Part shown: positions 11,001 through 22,864 of the stretch, piece by piece
How the letters are laid out: the number at the start of each line of letters is the position of its first letter
Numbering within the stretch: position 1 is the stretch's first letter
From: Ehretia macrophylla
Taxonomy: Eukaryota > Streptophyta > Magnoliopsida > Boraginales > Ehretiaceae
Assembly (NCBI GenBank): GCA_037974665.1
Contig: CM075782.1
Location: 43,886,851-43,950,850, forward strand
Reading direction: 5' to 3'
DNA: 64,000 nucleotides
Notes under the pieces: generated by a model
Databases searched by the model: none
Seen by the model: only the letters and a program-made list of their open reading frames with translations
Told to the model about the DNA's origin: nothing
Position numbers and translations under genes: made by a program

Positions 11001-14000
11001 TCCTCTCCCCCTTAAACTAATTGCGTCCACGCAATGCTTACATGATTCGGCGAATAACTCTGGATACCGTTCCCGCATCTGATCCTCTCTTTCCCATGTC
11101 GCATCCTCTACTCCGTGATGATCCCACAGAACTTTAACCATCGGAATGCTTTTAGTCCTCAGCTCCTGAACTTTCTGATCAACAATTCGAAGAGGTTTCT
11201 CTGTGTAGGTCAAAGTTTCACTGATCTCTAGCGGTTCCGGCTCAAGTATGTGAGAGGGATCTGGCTGATACTTCCGAAGCATGGAAACATGGAATACGTC
11301 ATGAATTCTGCCCAGACTGGGAGGTAAAGCTAGACGGTAAGCCAAATCACCAACAGTTTCAGTTATCTCAAATGGTCCCACATATCGAGGACTGAGTTTA
11401 CCTCCTTTACCATGCCGAATCAAACCCTTGCGAGGAGAAATTTTCAGAAATACCCGGTCCCCCACAGCAAATTTCAGATCACGACGTCGTCTATCTGCAT
11501 AACTCTTTTGCCGGCTCTGTGCTGTAAGCATTCTTTTTCTGATAAGCTGCACCTGATCAATCATTTTGTTCATTTCAGGTAAGAGAGTAGGGTCGATAGT
11601 CTTCATTTCACCAACATCATCCCAATAGAGAGGAGACCGACATTTACGCCCATACAGTGCCTCATAAGGTGCCATACCAATAGTAGCTTGATAACTATTG
11701 TTGTAGGCGAACTCTGCTAGTGGCAAATATTTCTCCCAACTTTTACCGAAGTCCAGAATACAAGCCCGTAACATATCCTCAAGGATCAAGATAGTTCTCT
11801 CAGATTGACCATTTGTCTGAGGATGATAAGCTGTACTGAAATTCAAATTCGTGCCCAAAGCTTTCTGAATCTTCTGCCAGAACTGAGATGTGAATCTGGG
11901 ATCTCTATCTGACACGATACTCTTTGGAATTCCATGTAGTCGGACAACATTCTCAATATACAACTCTACCAGTTTATCAAGAGAATCAGACTTCTTTTTA
12001 GCAATAAAACGAGAAGTCTTGGTCAGTCTATCCACAATAACCCAGACTGAGTCATTACCCCTCGAAGACCTCGGTAAATCTGATACGAAATCCATAGTAA
12101 TATGATCCCATTTCCAAACAGGAATAGCCAAAGGTTGCAACAACCCTGCAGGTCTCTGATGTTCTGCTTTAACTTTCTGACAAGTAAGGCATCGAGCAAC
12201 ATAGTCAGCAATTTCTCTCTTCATATTATTCCACCAGAAATTCTGCTTTAAATCTTTATACATTTTCGTACTGCCTGGATGGATAGTATATCGAGAACTG
12301 TGTGCCTCAGCAAGAATATCCTTCTTTAGAGTTGGATCATTCGGAATACAGATTCTACCCTTGAATTTAAGAATACCATCGTCGTGCAGTTTGAAATCCG
12401 ACTCTCCCCCTTTAGAATTCTCTAAGACTTTCAACAATTGAAGATCAGCCTGTTGAGCTTCTCGAATCCTGGATAACAACAGAGATTGAATCTGCAAACT
12501 TGCAAATTGAATACCAGAATTTGAAGTACTAGGCTTCCATAAGCACAATTCTTCCATGAATTCCCAATTCTTGATAATCAAGCTAGCAACAGTAGCCTTT
12601 CGGCTCAAAGCATCAGCAACAATATTGGCCTTACCTGGAAGATAGTTAATGGTGCAGTTATAGTCCTCAAGTAATTCCAGCCAACGCCTCTGCCTCATGT
12701 TCAACTCTTTCTGTGAAAATAGATATTTCAAGCTCTTATGATCTGTAAAGATTTCAAATTTGTTGCCCCAAAGATAATGACGCCATTTCTTTAATGCAAG
12801 AATGATAGCTGCAAGCTCAAGATCATGAGTCGGATAGTTGAGTTCATAAGGTTTCAGTTTCCTGGAAGCATAAGCAATAACCCTGCCATTCTGCATCAAT
12901 ACACAACCCAGACCCTCCTTCGAAGCATCACTATAGATCATCAGATTATCATAACCCTCAGGTAAAGCAAGAATAGGAGCTGTAGTCAATCTCTTCTTCA
13001 ATTCCTGGAAGCTGGCCTCACATTTATCATTCCAGTCAAATACTGTTTTCTTCTGAGTAAGCTGAGTTAAAGGCCCTGCAATCTTAGAGAAATCCTTGAC
13101 AAACCTCCGATAATACCCAGCTAAACCAAGGAAGCTACGAATTTCCGTGACAGTTTCAGGTCGTTTCCAAGATAACACAACTTCAATCTTCGCTGGATCA
13201 ACAGAAATACCATCCTGCGAGATAATATGGCCAAGAAAAGCAACTTGCTTAAGCCAGAATTCACATTTGCTAAACTTTGCAAATAACCGATGCTCCTGCA
13301 GAGTCTGCAACACAATTCTGAGATGCTGTTCATGTTCCGCCTCAGATTTAGAATAGACAAGGATATCATCAATAAATATGACCACAAATTGGTCCAGATA
13401 AGGACGAAATACTCTCTGCATTAAGTCCATGAATGCGGCGGGAGCATTAGTAAGACCAAACGGCAAGACAACAAACTCATAATGGCCATATCGAGTTCTG
13501 AAAGCAGTTTTTGGAACATCATCCTTCTTAATCCTCAGTTGATAATAGCCCTGCCTTAGATCAAATTTAGAGAATACCCTGGCGCCTTGCAACTGATCAA
13601 ATAACTCTTCGATTAAAGGCAAATGATATTTATTTTTGATGGTTACCTGATTAAGACCCCGGTAATCGATGCATAGGCGAAGAGATCCGTCTTTCTTTTT
13701 AACGAAGAGGACTGGCGCACCCCACGGTGAAGAACTCGGCTGAATGAATCCCTTCTCAAGCAAGCCTTGCAATTGCACTTTCAATTCCTGCAACTCAGGT
13801 GGAGCCATTCTGTACGGAGTCCTAGAGACAGGTGAAGTCCCCGGCAATAAATCAATCATGAACTCTATCTCTCTATCAGGCGGTAACCCAGGTAATTCCT
13901 TAGGAAAGACCCCCGGAAACTCCCTCACGATAGGTACATCATTCAATTTCAATTGATCCCCAGGTTGATTAATCAAATACGCAAGATAAGCCTCACAACC

Positions 14001-15695
14001 CTTGCTCAATAATTTAGATGCCCTAATAGAAGAAATAATAGGAGTTCCCGTAGATTTTCTACTACCAACTATTTTAAGTACAGGCTGGTCAGGCATTTCT
14101 AGATACACAATCTTCTTTCTGCAATCAAGCTGGGCATAATATTTACTTAACCAGTCCATCTCCAATATAATTTCAAAGTCATTGAAGGGTAGGATAATCA
14201 AATCAGCAGGAAAAACACGACCTTCAATAAATATACTACATGCTCTGCAAATAGACCTAGTAACAAACTTCGGACCCATAGGAGTATAGACCACAATCTC
14301 ATGCAACAGTTTATCATGTTTCAATTTAGCATTTTGTGCACAAGTAGGAGTAATAAAAGAATGCGAAGCCCCGGAATCAATTAAAACCTTAACTGACTGA
14401 TCATTAAGAAGAAAAATACCTTCTACCACAGCGGTAGTATCCGGAAGCTCCTCAGCATCCAAAGCAAATACACGGGCCTGGCCTCGTGGTGGTGGTGCTG
14501 CAGCTGGTGCCCTGGTCTGAGAGTTCTGAGCTGATGTCTGACCCCTAGGGTTCTTAAATTTCTGACAGTCTTTAACCCTGTGCTGATCACTGCCGCAACC
14601 TGTACACTTGTTATGTTTCTTCCAACAAACATCCTCAGTGTGGCCCTGGCGCTGACAGAAGCTGCACTGCTGGTGACGTCTTGCAACAGTGCCTCCCAAA
14701 GGAGCTCTGTAAGTAGAGGTAGCTGAACTACCCTGCTGCGAACGGGAAACTGCTGGACGGAACTGACTCTGAGTCTGACTCTGGACTGGTCGTGCCTGAG
14801 TCTGAGTAGGCCCTGTGTAACTCTGAGTCTGCCTCGGCTGCGAACTCTGCCCCACTGATACAGCCTGCCCCTGGTACCCTTGACTCTGAGACTGAAACCG
14901 TTTACTCGATTGACTGGTCTCGGCTAACACATCGGCTTTCCGTTTCTCATATCTCGAGGCAGCTCGGACTATTGCAGCATAGTTGGGAAAATCATTTGAA
15001 GACAAGTTCAGCATAATATCTCTCCTCAAACCCAAGATGAACCTCTGAATCTTCATGTCCTCCGGCTGAATTAAAGCTGGTGCATAACGGGAAAGCCGGG
15101 TAAAAGTAGCCTCGTATTGATCTACCGTCATACTTCCCTGCTTCAAGTTTATGAACTCAGTTTGTCGCCTCTCGCGGGCAACTACCGATATATACTTGTC
15201 TCGAAATTCTCGGACAAAATCGGCCCACGAATGATGACCTCCCTCAGCTCCCCATTTCTCACTGATGGTATTCCACCAATCTTCAGCATCACCCTCGAGA
15301 AGGAAAGTAGCATAAGTAATCTTCCTGTCATCATGGCACTCCAGTATCGCTGCCACTCTCTCGAACTTCCTTAGCCACATCTCAGCTTTCATATCGTCCG
15401 GCTCCCCAAAGAAAGTATAGGCCTCATGATGTATACACCGATCATACAGATTCCCTCCGATAGGGCCACTACCTCCGGCTCTCGCAGCCTGATTACCTCC
15501 AACGACCCCTGGCTGACCCTGTTGTGTAACAAACTGGGCGATAGTGTTCATAGCTATGGCCATCGTGGCCAAGATCTGTGCAGTGCTCGGTTCTTGAACC
15601 TGCGGTGCATTTTCGGCCACCTCAGCTTCTTGCCCCTGAACCCCCTCGGGTTCTCCACCAACATTCGGATTATCAGCACGACGGCGAGGCCCCAT
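10923..15695 (-). CDS. Gag-Pol polyprotein of element A (1590 aa)
   Basis: Single open frame from ATG 15693-15695 ([10 protein letters not shown]) to the stop at 10923. Order of domains: retrotransposon gag (about residues 90-250, [20 protein letters not shown]), a Q/S/T-rich linker, two CCHC knuckles ([14 protein letters not shown] near 342, [14 protein letters not shown] near 365), aspartic protease ([12 protein letters not shown] near 440), reverse transcriptase ([12 protein letters not shown] near 773), RNase H ([10 protein letters not shown] near 918), integrase with HHCC zinc site (near 1135-1170) and D,D,E residues in [15 protein letters not shown] and GQSERT, GPF module (YVGPFEIT near 1440) and a chromodomain-like tail ([18 protein letters not shown] near 1520). 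Two sites look weakened compared with copies B and C: ILEMDWL (usually ILGMDWL) in protease and NKYHLPL (usually NKYPLPL) in RT. The last 26 codons are LTR sequence. Confidence 0.95.
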   Translation of the reverse strand: MGPRRRADNPNVGGEPEGVQGQEAEVAENAPQVQEPSTAQILATMAIAMNTIAQFVTQQGQPGVVGGNQAARAGGSGPIGGNLYDRCIHHEAYTFFGEPDDMKAEMWLRKFERVAAILECHDDRKITYATFLLEGDAEDWWNTISEKWGAEGGHHSWADFVREFRDKYISVVARERRQTEFINLKQGSMTVDQYEATFTRLSRYAPALIQPEDMKIQRFILGLRRDIMLNLSSNDFPNYAAIVRAASRYEKRKADVLAETSQSSKRFQSQSQGYQGQAVSVGQSSQPRQTQSYTGPTQTQARPVQSQTQSQFRPAVSRSQQGSSATSTYRAPLGGTVARRHQQCSFCQRQGHTEDVCWKKHNKCTGCGSDQHRVKDCQKFKNPRGQTSAQNSQTRAPAAAPPPRGQARVFALDAEELPDTTAVVEGIFLLNDQSVKVLIDSGASHSFITPTCAQNAKLKHDKLLHEIVVYTPMGPKFVTRSICRACSIFIEGRVFPADLIILPFNDFEIILEMDWLSKYYAQLDCRKKIVYLEMPDQPVLKIVGSRKSTGTPIISSIRASKLLSKGCEAYLAYLINQPGDQLKLNDVPIVREFPGVFPKELPGLPPDREIEFMIDLLPGTSPVSRTPYRMAPPELQELKVQLQGLLEKGFIQPSSSPWGAPVLFVKKKDGSLRLCIDYRGLNQVTIKNKYHLPLIEELFDQLQGARVFSKFDLRQGYYQLRIKKDDVPKTAFRTRYGHYEFVVLPFGLTNAPAAFMDLMQRVFRPYLDQFVVIFIDDILVYSKSEAEHEQHLRIVLQTLQEHRLFAKFSKCEFWLKQVAFLGHIISQDGISVDPAKIEVVLSWKRPETVTEIRSFLGLAGYYRRFVKDFSKIAGPLTQLTQKKTVFDWNDKCEASFQELKKRLTTAPILALPEGYDNLMIYSDASKEGLGCVLMQNGRVIAYASRKLKPYELNYPTHDLELAAIILALKKWRHYLWGNKFEIFTDHKSLKYLFSQKELNMRQRRWLELLEDYNCTINYLPGKANIVADALSRKATVASLIIKNWEFMEELCLWKPSTSNSGIQFASLQIQSLLLSRIREAQQADLQLLKVLENSKGGESDFKLHDDGILKFKGRICIPNDPTLKKDILAEAHSSRYTIHPGSTKMYKDLKQNFWWNNMKREIADYVARCLTCQKVKAEHQRPAGLLQPLAIPVWKWDHITMDFVSDLPRSSRGNDSVWVIVDRLTKTSRFIAKKKSDSLDKLVELYIENVVRLHGIPKSIVSDRDPRFTSQFWQKIQKALGTNLNFSTAYHPQTNGQSERTILILEDMLRACILDFGKSWEKYLPLAEFAYNNSYQATIGMAPYEALYGRKCRSPLYWDDVGEMKTIDPTLLPEMNKMIDQVQLIRKRMLTAQSRQKSYADRRRRDLKFAVGDRVFLKISPRKGLIRHGKGGKLSPRYVGPFEITETVGDLAYRLALPPSLGRIHDVFHVSMLRKYQPDPSHILEPEPLEISETLTYTEKPLRIVDQKVQELRTKSIPMVKVLWDHHGVEDATWEREDQMRERYPELFAESCKHCVDAISLRGRGCDARVLAMHLITVASLVCAFTSMPY
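11001..11013 (-). other. Polypurine tract of element A
   Basis: Reads AAGGGGGAGAGGA on the minus strand, directly before the 3' LTR. This purine run primes plus-strand DNA synthesis. It lies inside the gag-pol frame. A hairpin, ATTGCG/CGCAAT with loop TGGA, sits just upstream at 11020-11035. Confidence 0.9.
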
Positions 15696-16036
15696 CTCAA
15701 ATAGCTAGAATGCAAAGTGTTATGACAGGTATATATATATATATATGTATATATGCAATTTATAAGCAACACATGAAGAAAAGTCCAATTAGATTCACAT
15801 AAGGTCAAGTACATAGAAGTTCAAATAAATATTCCACATTCTTGAAGTAAACATAAATCACTAGATCATACTTGACATTCTAGACTCTCGATATTCTATT
15901 TCCATGCTAGCATGTTCATTCCTTATTCAAATTTCACTTAGGTCAATCAAAATCAAGGACTCATGTATTCACAAAGTCACATAACAAATCTCTACCCACA
16001 GACCGAGAAATTTAACCCGGCTTCATGCAATCTATA
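15696..16036 (-). other. Element A untranslated leader between PBS and gag
   Basis: About 340 nt without a supported gene, between the primer site and the gag ATG. It includes a TA-rich run (15731-15750). Matched by 47562-47895 in element C. Confidence 0.7.
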
Positions 16037-16048
16037 GCTCTGATACCA
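16037..16048 (-). other. Primer binding site of element A (tRNA-iMet)
   Basis: TGGTATCAGAGC on the minus strand, 6 nt inside the 5' LTR end. This is the usual complement of the 3' end of plant initiator tRNA-Met. Confidence 0.92.
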
Positions 16049-16054
16049 CTTAAA

Positions 16055-18540
16055 TGTCACGCCCCGACCCAACCCCCAAGCTAAAGGTTAAGTCCGGACC
16101 CGACACACGGACAGAGTCTCCCCTGTACCGTGGACATTCTAAAAACTTGTAAACACTTAAACAAGGTCCCAACAATACAATACAAGCTTTTCTTAATTAA
16201 ACAGCCAAGCTATAAGGCCATCCGAGCCTTATGGTACACAATATCTCCAAAACACACAAGCATACGAGAACTTGTTGACAGCATAGTTTTATAATCCTGA
16301 CATTCTAGGAAATCAATAAAACAACTTAAAGGATAAAGCATTCTACATTAACCATCCACTCCCAAGCATGCAAGGAAATAAGGCAAGAATAAAAGTTATT
16401 ACAAGACATGGCTTCCAATTCTACACCACAATCTACTATCCTTCGACTTGCGCAACAAACTTATACATAGCCCTTAGGCCACAAAATAGAACATAAAACA
16501 ATTAATTGAACTTTCCACATAGCAGCAAATTCATTAACCACCTCAAGCTATCAGACACAGCAACTAAGGTAAAGGCTCGATCTGAACTTCTTCTTCCTCA
16601 ACTAAATCAACAAGCTGGGGATCACCCTCAGCGTCTCCTGAAACAGATATCGAGGTATGAGCAACCCCTGTTGCCCAGTGAGGGATAAAGTCCCGGGGCG
16701 TGCAATGCAACAGATAATACAATTACTCAACAATAACACTTAAACAATTAAAGAAACAATGATACTTAAATAACCACACAATTAAAAGGATACATTTCAA
16801 CAATCCCCTATACACCAATCTTCACTGGTCTTCAATCACGATCCACGAACCACGAGCACGATCATGATAAGCCGGCATAATCCCCAAACACTCCAGTGGT
16901 GTACTCCGGATGTACCCCGAATCCTACGACCCAACATCCCCTGGCAATCTCTGGACCAGGCGAATGAGGGAATAGGGCACGGAGTTTGAATATCCACTGG
17001 CAAGCCCTCTGCCGCCCAGCCGATATTCAACACATCCGCCCCTGACACTATGGTTGCGCAACCACTATGCAATGCACTCAATGATGGCAAGTTAATAGCA
17101 ATAATATAAGCATTAACACATATGAGGATCAACAAAGTAGGTTGACCTCGTTGCAATTAGGATAGAAGCAAATATATAAGCTAATAAGCAGTTTACAAAT
17201 GAACATATACCAAATAAGCATAGAATCATACCAAAAGCTCCAAATCAATTTAAAATCACATATAAACACTCAAGAAGTCCTGACATGGGTTTAGAAGTGT
17301 GAGACAACTTAAATTGCACCTAAACCTCTTTGTTTTTCGAACTATTTCTCTTCCAAACCAAAGTTAATGATTTCATTTTCAAAGGAAACTCTCCCAACCT
17401 TCTAACTAACCCCCAAGGTACCCTCTCAACCCTCTAACTCATTCAAATGCCCGCGTTTACCCCGAAAGCCCCAATTTCCCTCTTTTGGCTTTAAACTACA
17501 CCTACATTGTCCGGGCTTCACACAAGGGATATCAAAGCATCTATAGCACCTAGATAGCCTAAGGATACTAGAATTGAAGCCCAAATCCACCCGGATTCGC
17601 ATTAACCCCGAAAGCCCCAAATTAAAGTCGGCTATTTTCCATTTTTAGGCAATTTAAGGGCAATGCAAGTGCACGGGGCTATTAGGATATCTTCACTAAC
17701 ACCTATGGCATCTATTAGAAGCATTAAATCGAGCTAATTCGAGCAATTACACAAAACCCTAGAAAAACGTCACTATTCACCCTAAAAATTAAACTAACGA
17801 TTCTAACCGTTTAAAAAGCGAAACAACGGCTCAAATGTGTTCTCTAGCATTCATATAGATGGTATATTAGCATAGATAACAATTACAATGGCATATAATC
17901 ATATTTTCAACAAATCAAGAAATGAGTAACTATTTAAAAATGCAAAAACAAGTCGTGAAATCCCTCACCAATACGCGTAGGAGCACCTAGGAACCTTGCA
18001 AACACCCTACACTAGTTGCTCAAGGCTTGGCTTGGCTTGAATTGAAGAGTTGAAGATGAAAAATTTCTCCCAAGTGCAAAGAGGGGCTGTCGGGTTTGGC
18101 TCCTGATTTCAGCTTTTTATTTTTTTTTTCTTTTGCATTTTATGAGCTTAAGTGATATAATAAAGGGGTTAAGTTGAGGTGGGGTCATATGGGTGCTTAA
18201 GTGATCTAATAAAATGCGCGTTGCTAGCTCCAAAACGAGGCTAATGTATAAAACTTAGGCTAGCTAATTAAATCTATAAAGTTATTACGTAACACTATTC
18301 ACTCAACTACAAAAATCATTTTCTAAACGAGCTCTCCTAACGCCGTTAGCTCAAATGCACATTTTTCCCACTACTTTTACAATTAATATGATTTAAGAAA
18401 AATGTTACTTAACTAATAGAAGGCAGTTTAAAAACGGAGTGAATAGTAGTCACAAAAGTCAGTTAATAAGGCATAGAAGTAAATGCGCAAACAAGGGATG
18501 CAACAGTAATTAAATGCATGGCTAAAACCCGGGCGTCACA
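16055..18540 (-). repeat. Element A 5' LTR
   Basis: 2486 bp; promoter-bearing copy for the minus-strand element. Acceptor hairpin at 16658-16677 (TGAGCAAC with GTTGCCCA, one G-U), LTR-end hairpin at 16212-16232. A GTGAGGG donor-like site in TATTGGTGAGGG lies near 17965 on the minus strand. Confidence 0.93.
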
Positions 18541-18545
18541 AAAAT

Positions 18546-20683
18546 CCTTAATCTATAGGGGCGAAAGTGCGCTACAAATAGCAGCGTCTTTCTTATTATT
18601 AGGTTGATAAGTTGCTTGAGCAAATCCTTAAATCGTGGGAGGAAAGGGCAGAAAAGTGAGCTCGCCCCAAGCAAACCTACTTCTCATTATCTTGTTCCTG
18701 GTCAAGCTCTCGTACCTGCTCTTTACTCCAATCCTCCCCAACTAAAGTAAGGTAAGGAAGGACCATTATCAATTGAATAAGCGTATCAAAGAGAATGAGT
18801 TCTAGGGCCCTAGAATACAAGAAAGAGCAATAGAACATGGTGGGAATAAGATATAACAAATGGGTAGGACAACCAACATGAATTCAATGGCTTTATGAGA
18901 TAATTGGTATACTTTCTTTGTAGGCAGGCCCAGCAGTATCCAATCAATGTAGTCGGCGGAACAAAGGAAACAAGGAATGGGTAAAATTTGAGAGGAAAAT
19001 ATAAGTACCAAGAGGGAAATGGAGCTTGAATCCATATCATTTTCCACGCACATACGATTCGTTAGTAGCGACCTTACCACACATCATTACCACCAGCCAT
19101 TTCACTCGAATATGTAGTAAGTAATATCCTTTGCAACTAGAGGAGAAATATGAACATTTTTCTTATCTTTCTTGGCATCAGCAACCTTAAGAACCATAGG
19201 TGCACCAACCGAGGCAGAGATTGGAGTGTAGTGACCGTACCCGAGATAGATCTGAACCGACAGTTGTGGAGAATAGGTGCAATGGGGAATCATGGGAATA
19301 ACGAGAAGGTACGTAGGGAATATGGATGACCAAGCTCCTTTTTCTAAGGATTGAAAAAAGAAATTGGCCGGTGTTCTTCCCAACTGCTCTAATAAACGTG
19401 CCCATACCCTACCCCGTCTGGAGAATGATATGATTGATCGAGATTACTTATGAAACCCGGCTAAGGGTTTTATCTGCGACCTCTTGAACTATTTACATCG
19501 CTCTCTTCAGTTCAAGCAAAGGCTATGATGAAAGTTCGGATCGGCTTCCTAGTGTACGGAATACGAAATGGATTCCAAAGCCCCCCAGTTTTAGCTTAGA
19601 CTAACAACACCAATTCCTAGTGCTATAACAGACTGCCCTTAACGCAAAAATGAAATCCCTCATAACACTCGATACCTGCAACTGCTCTCTTATGGTAGGA
19701 GATAAGTAGGTAGACATGTATCTGCAGCCTCTGCTATTGGTAGATTGACTACTTTATATGGACCTGGGGCTATAACTGAGGATAGTGCTTGGGACTCTTA
19801 CGATAGCTCTCTTTACTAGATCAAATAAAGCACCTACGAACCGCTAAATATAGTTTTTCTCTCCTTCCCTTATCCTTTAAACGAAACGGGACTTGTTTTT
19901 ATTTCTCATCTCGGCTTCTTCAACTACTCGTTTTGCAAGCCCTATGTTGTAAGGGATGGAAAATGCAATCGTCAAAGCCGGAAGCACATCTCAAAGAAAA
20001 GCTATAGAGGAGAAGAGAGCCAAGGAAGACTTAGCACAACCGCTTAGCGCAAGGAATATTTTGAAACCACTAGCTGCAATCAAACTAAAGGAAAGCCTTG
20101 ATCAATATGATATTAATAGAATATTAATGTGCTCAAGTAACCTTACTAAGTGAAGAAAGCTCTTCGAGCTTCCCTTATATATATTAAGGTTTTAGAAAGG
20201 GGTGAGGTTTGAAGATGCTCGACCGATAGGGAAAGGAATGGAGTTGGCTCGACAGAAGTATGAAGTAACTCGACTGCTAAGGAGAGGAAGGAGCTATGAA
20301 GTATCTTAGAGTATTCCATTCTATTTTTCAGCTGGATCCAAGTTTGTTCACATGGCTCTTCCTCCATCGAACCCCACTACCTTGTAAGGGCATTAAGATC
20401 AAGCATGAACCTCTCTGAGATAGGAGAAGTTGATCCGTATACGTAAACTTCGGAATGGAAAAACTCCTTAAAAAATAGATTGACCTTGGGTGAGAGAGCT
20501 GAAGGGTATGCACTAAAATGGGTGAGAACCCACCAGTGTGGATATTTTAGGTATAAATGAATGAAACAAGAATTTTAAAAAAGAAAATCCCACTTCAAGA
20601 ATTCTCAACTTTGAAACTTTGATCCGGGGACCCCCGTTCTATCCACTAACCATACAAAAAAATGATGGATAGAATGGCGTTAT
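18546..20683. other. Mitochondrial-like spacer with unassigned relics
   Basis: 2.1 kb continuing the DNA left of element A. Minus-strand frames between 18677 and 19405 are open for 60-93 codons in shifting phases (for example YTPISASVGAPMVLKVADAK near 19220 and LGLPTKKVYQLSHKAIEFM near 18910). This suggests one decayed coding region, but I could not match it to any known mitochondrial gene. The plus-strand frame 19956-20153 is hydrophilic and also unassigned. No RNA gene is recognised before the tRNA at 20684. Confidence 0.45.
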
Positions 20684-20756
20684 AGGAATCGGTCGGATTC
20701 GAACCGACGAATAGAAGTTTTGCAGACTCATGCCTTAGCCACTAGGCTACGGTTCC
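20684..20756 (-). tRNA. trnC-GCA: tRNA-Cys(GCA)-like, bacterial-type (trnC2-like), one acceptor mismatch
   Basis: Folds as a cloverleaf on the minus strand. Acceptor stem GGAACCG with CGATTCC (mismatch at the fifth pair), D stem GCC/GGC, anticodon stem TGAGT/ACTTC with one outer mismatch, loop CTGCAAA giving anticodon GCA, T stem GTCGG/CCGAC with loop TTCGAAT, discriminator T. 73 nt. It differs strongly from the common plant mitochondrial/plastid trnC-GCA and resembles, from memory, the second bacterial-like trnC-GCA reported in sugar beet and other angiosperm mitochondria. Here it sits in NUMT DNA and its mismatches suggest decay; expression is unlikely but not excluded. Confidence 0.82.
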
Positions 20757-20938
20757 CTATCAATTCCATATCTTTCCCCCTTGTCTGACTTTGCTTACAA
20801 GGTGAGACCTAGAATAATAGATACCGGAATATTTTGGGAGGAAGGGCACAACATGGGTGGAGATGGATTTTCATAAAAGCTTTCTAAAACTTGATAATGT
20901 AAGAGTTCTCCCTACCTGAACCTTTTCCGTGGCGATAG
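20757..20938. other. Mitochondrial-like spacer left of element B
   Basis: No gene seen. The last five bases, GATAG at 20934-20938, are the left target-site repeat of element B; the right copy reads GACAG at 30604-30608, one mismatch. Confidence 0.5.
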
Positions 20939-21480
20939 TGTGAAACCCCACTTTCTTGCTTATCTCGTTTTACGTGCTATACCTCGTTTTTCGTGCATAT
21001 GATCTATTTATGTGCTATAGGACCTAGAAAGTTATAATTTTGATGTCAATACTCCTAATACGTGCTAAATGTGCATTCATGAAATTTTTATCAAAAACGG
21101 AGTCAGAAATTTTATCGTCGATTTTCAGTGAATAGTGTTTTCGAAACACGTCCGCTATAATTTTGAAACTGGTCTTTTTAACCCTTCTAGACCTAGTCCA
21201 CGGACTTTAATAGACCTGTGTTTGATGAAAACGGTTTTAAAATCGGCTTAAGAATTTATTAGGGTTTTTACACCGACTTTTGCGAAAATCGAGTTTTAAG
21301 CCGACTCGGGTGAAATTATTGGATTGTAAAACTTCTTGTCACCTAAAAATAATCCACTTGAGATATATTGGAGGTTGCATAATTATTTTTAACTTGGTGA
21401 GCACTAAAATGCAATTAAAGTCATTAAAAACACAAAAATACCTATTAAAATTAACTTTGACTTTACTTAATTATTTGACC

Positions 21481-21488
21481 TTATAAGC
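21481..21488 (+). promoter_or_regulatory. Candidate TATA box of element B LTR
   Basis: TTATAAGC about 20 nt before the CA-rich run where transcripts of such elements commonly begin. Element D has TTATATGC at the same place near 37541 and solo LTR E has a related GCATATAG near 39761. No transcript evidence is available. Confidence 0.4.
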
Positions 21489-21705
21489 TAATGTCCTCAA
21501 CACACACTCACACAACACAAAAACACCATCACACACACACACAAGGCCGAGAGAAAAGAGGGAGAAAAGAGAAGAGAAAAACTCAAGCTTTCAATCCAAT
21601 TTTTCAAAGAAAAACCTAGTTTTTGTCCGTGAAACTTCGCACTGACTTGGATTCTGCTTGTTGGGCACGCATAGCACGCATTCCTAGGCTTATATCGCAT
21701 CTAAG

Positions 21706-22864
21706 GTGAGAGAAAAATTCTAGATCTCAAAATGTCATTTTTGTGTTTTTGCGTATAAATGAAGATTGAACCGTTAGAATTGAAATCTGATGATAGATTA
21801 TTGCTCCTTGCATGCTAGGGATCATTATATACTAATACTACGAATTTCTGTCGGATATAGCATAATTTTTATTTTCCGGGTATTTAATTTTGATTAAAAT
21901 GTTCAAAGTTGATTTAATTGAGTTGTGTTGATCGAAATCGATTGCCGTCGATTTCTAAATAATTGATAATTATGTGTTAGCGCTGTTGTAATGCCGAATT
22001 TTCGATTACCTTGTTCGTGTGAAAATCCGGAAAATCCAGCCATGACATCTTAGGATTTTAGGGTTATCGGGCATGATTTGGAGGTGTTATGGTGGATTTC
22101 CGAGAGGGCTAATGTAGTAGGTTGAATGGGTGAGTGATAGGAACTGATTTGGCAATGTTTGGATTAGTAGATTGTAAGTTATGAATTTTAGAAGTTTAGG
22201 TTGTCATTCTTTAATTTCTTGAACGATGCCTTAGATGGTTGGGTAGTGTTCGAGTGATGAATGGTGTGTTGTTGATGAGTAATTTAAAGTTTAATTAAGT
22301 ATATTATGCATGTCCGGTTAGATGGCCTACTTTGTCATCTAACTACGTTGTTTGTTGTTTAATTTAATATTGATGTTATATTGATGTTATTGATTGATTA
22401 TTATTGAATGCGGGAATCGGGCACTCTTGTTGCTGATCTCCCAATTGATTGATTGATTGATGTTTGATTGATGATTGATGAATATGGAGTCTTGGTATGT
22501 GTGTGCCACCTCTCGGGCAGCGTCGGGCTGTCGGGTTGATAACGGCATGACTGCCATAGGCTACCCCCAGCTCGCATGATGGAGGTGTCATGGAGGGAGG
22601 GGCTAGTGAGGTACCTCGGGTGCGTGAGTAATGGGGAGTTATAAGAAGAACGGTTGAGATCGTGATGGCGTTTGGAGCTACACCAAATAGAGTATCCTTA
22701 TTGATTGGTTATATAGTTATGTGATGATAGCTTTATTTATGTTGTTGTGTGTTTACTTGCTCAAAGGACTAAATCCAAGGAGCGTAGTGAATACTGTCGA
22801 GATCTATCGGATCCTCACTGGGCTTATGTATATAAGCTCACTCTCTATTATTGCATGTTTTCAG
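21706..22864 (+). other. Candidate LTR-embedded intron (element B)
   Basis: Bounded by CTAAG/GTGAGAG and TTTTCAG/GTG. It is 1159 nt and carries the hairpin at 22819-22840 (TGGGCTTAT with ATAAGCTCA, loop GTAT) about 20 nt before the acceptor. Equivalent pairs of sites occur in A, C, E, F and H. In the 3' LTR copy the acceptor reads TTTTTAG/G. Splicing is inferred only. Confidence 0.45.

Larger units (their letters stand above)
8514..18540 (-). mobile_element. Element A: complete Ty3/gypsy chromovirus (Tekay/Del type)
   Basis: A 10,027-bp LTR retrotransposon in minus orientation. LTRs are 8514-11000 (3') and 16055-18540 (5'); both have TG...CA ends on the coding strand (TGTGACGCC to GCGTGACA). 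The flanking repeats AAAAT at 8509-8513 and 18541-18545 are exact. PBS, PPT and one unbroken gag-pol frame are present. By eye I count about fifteen differences between the two 2.49-kb LTRs, so the insertion is recent relative to the decayed mitochondrial host DNA. It is the same family as element C. Clade assignment rests on the integrase GPF motif and chromodomain-like tail. Confidence 0.95.

Noticed and set aside
22376..22591. Minus-strand 71-aa frame in B LTRs, also seen in D and E
   Set aside because: It is conserved because the LTRs are copies of one family. In D and E the ends and phase vary, and it lies in the proposed intron antisense. No coding sign.
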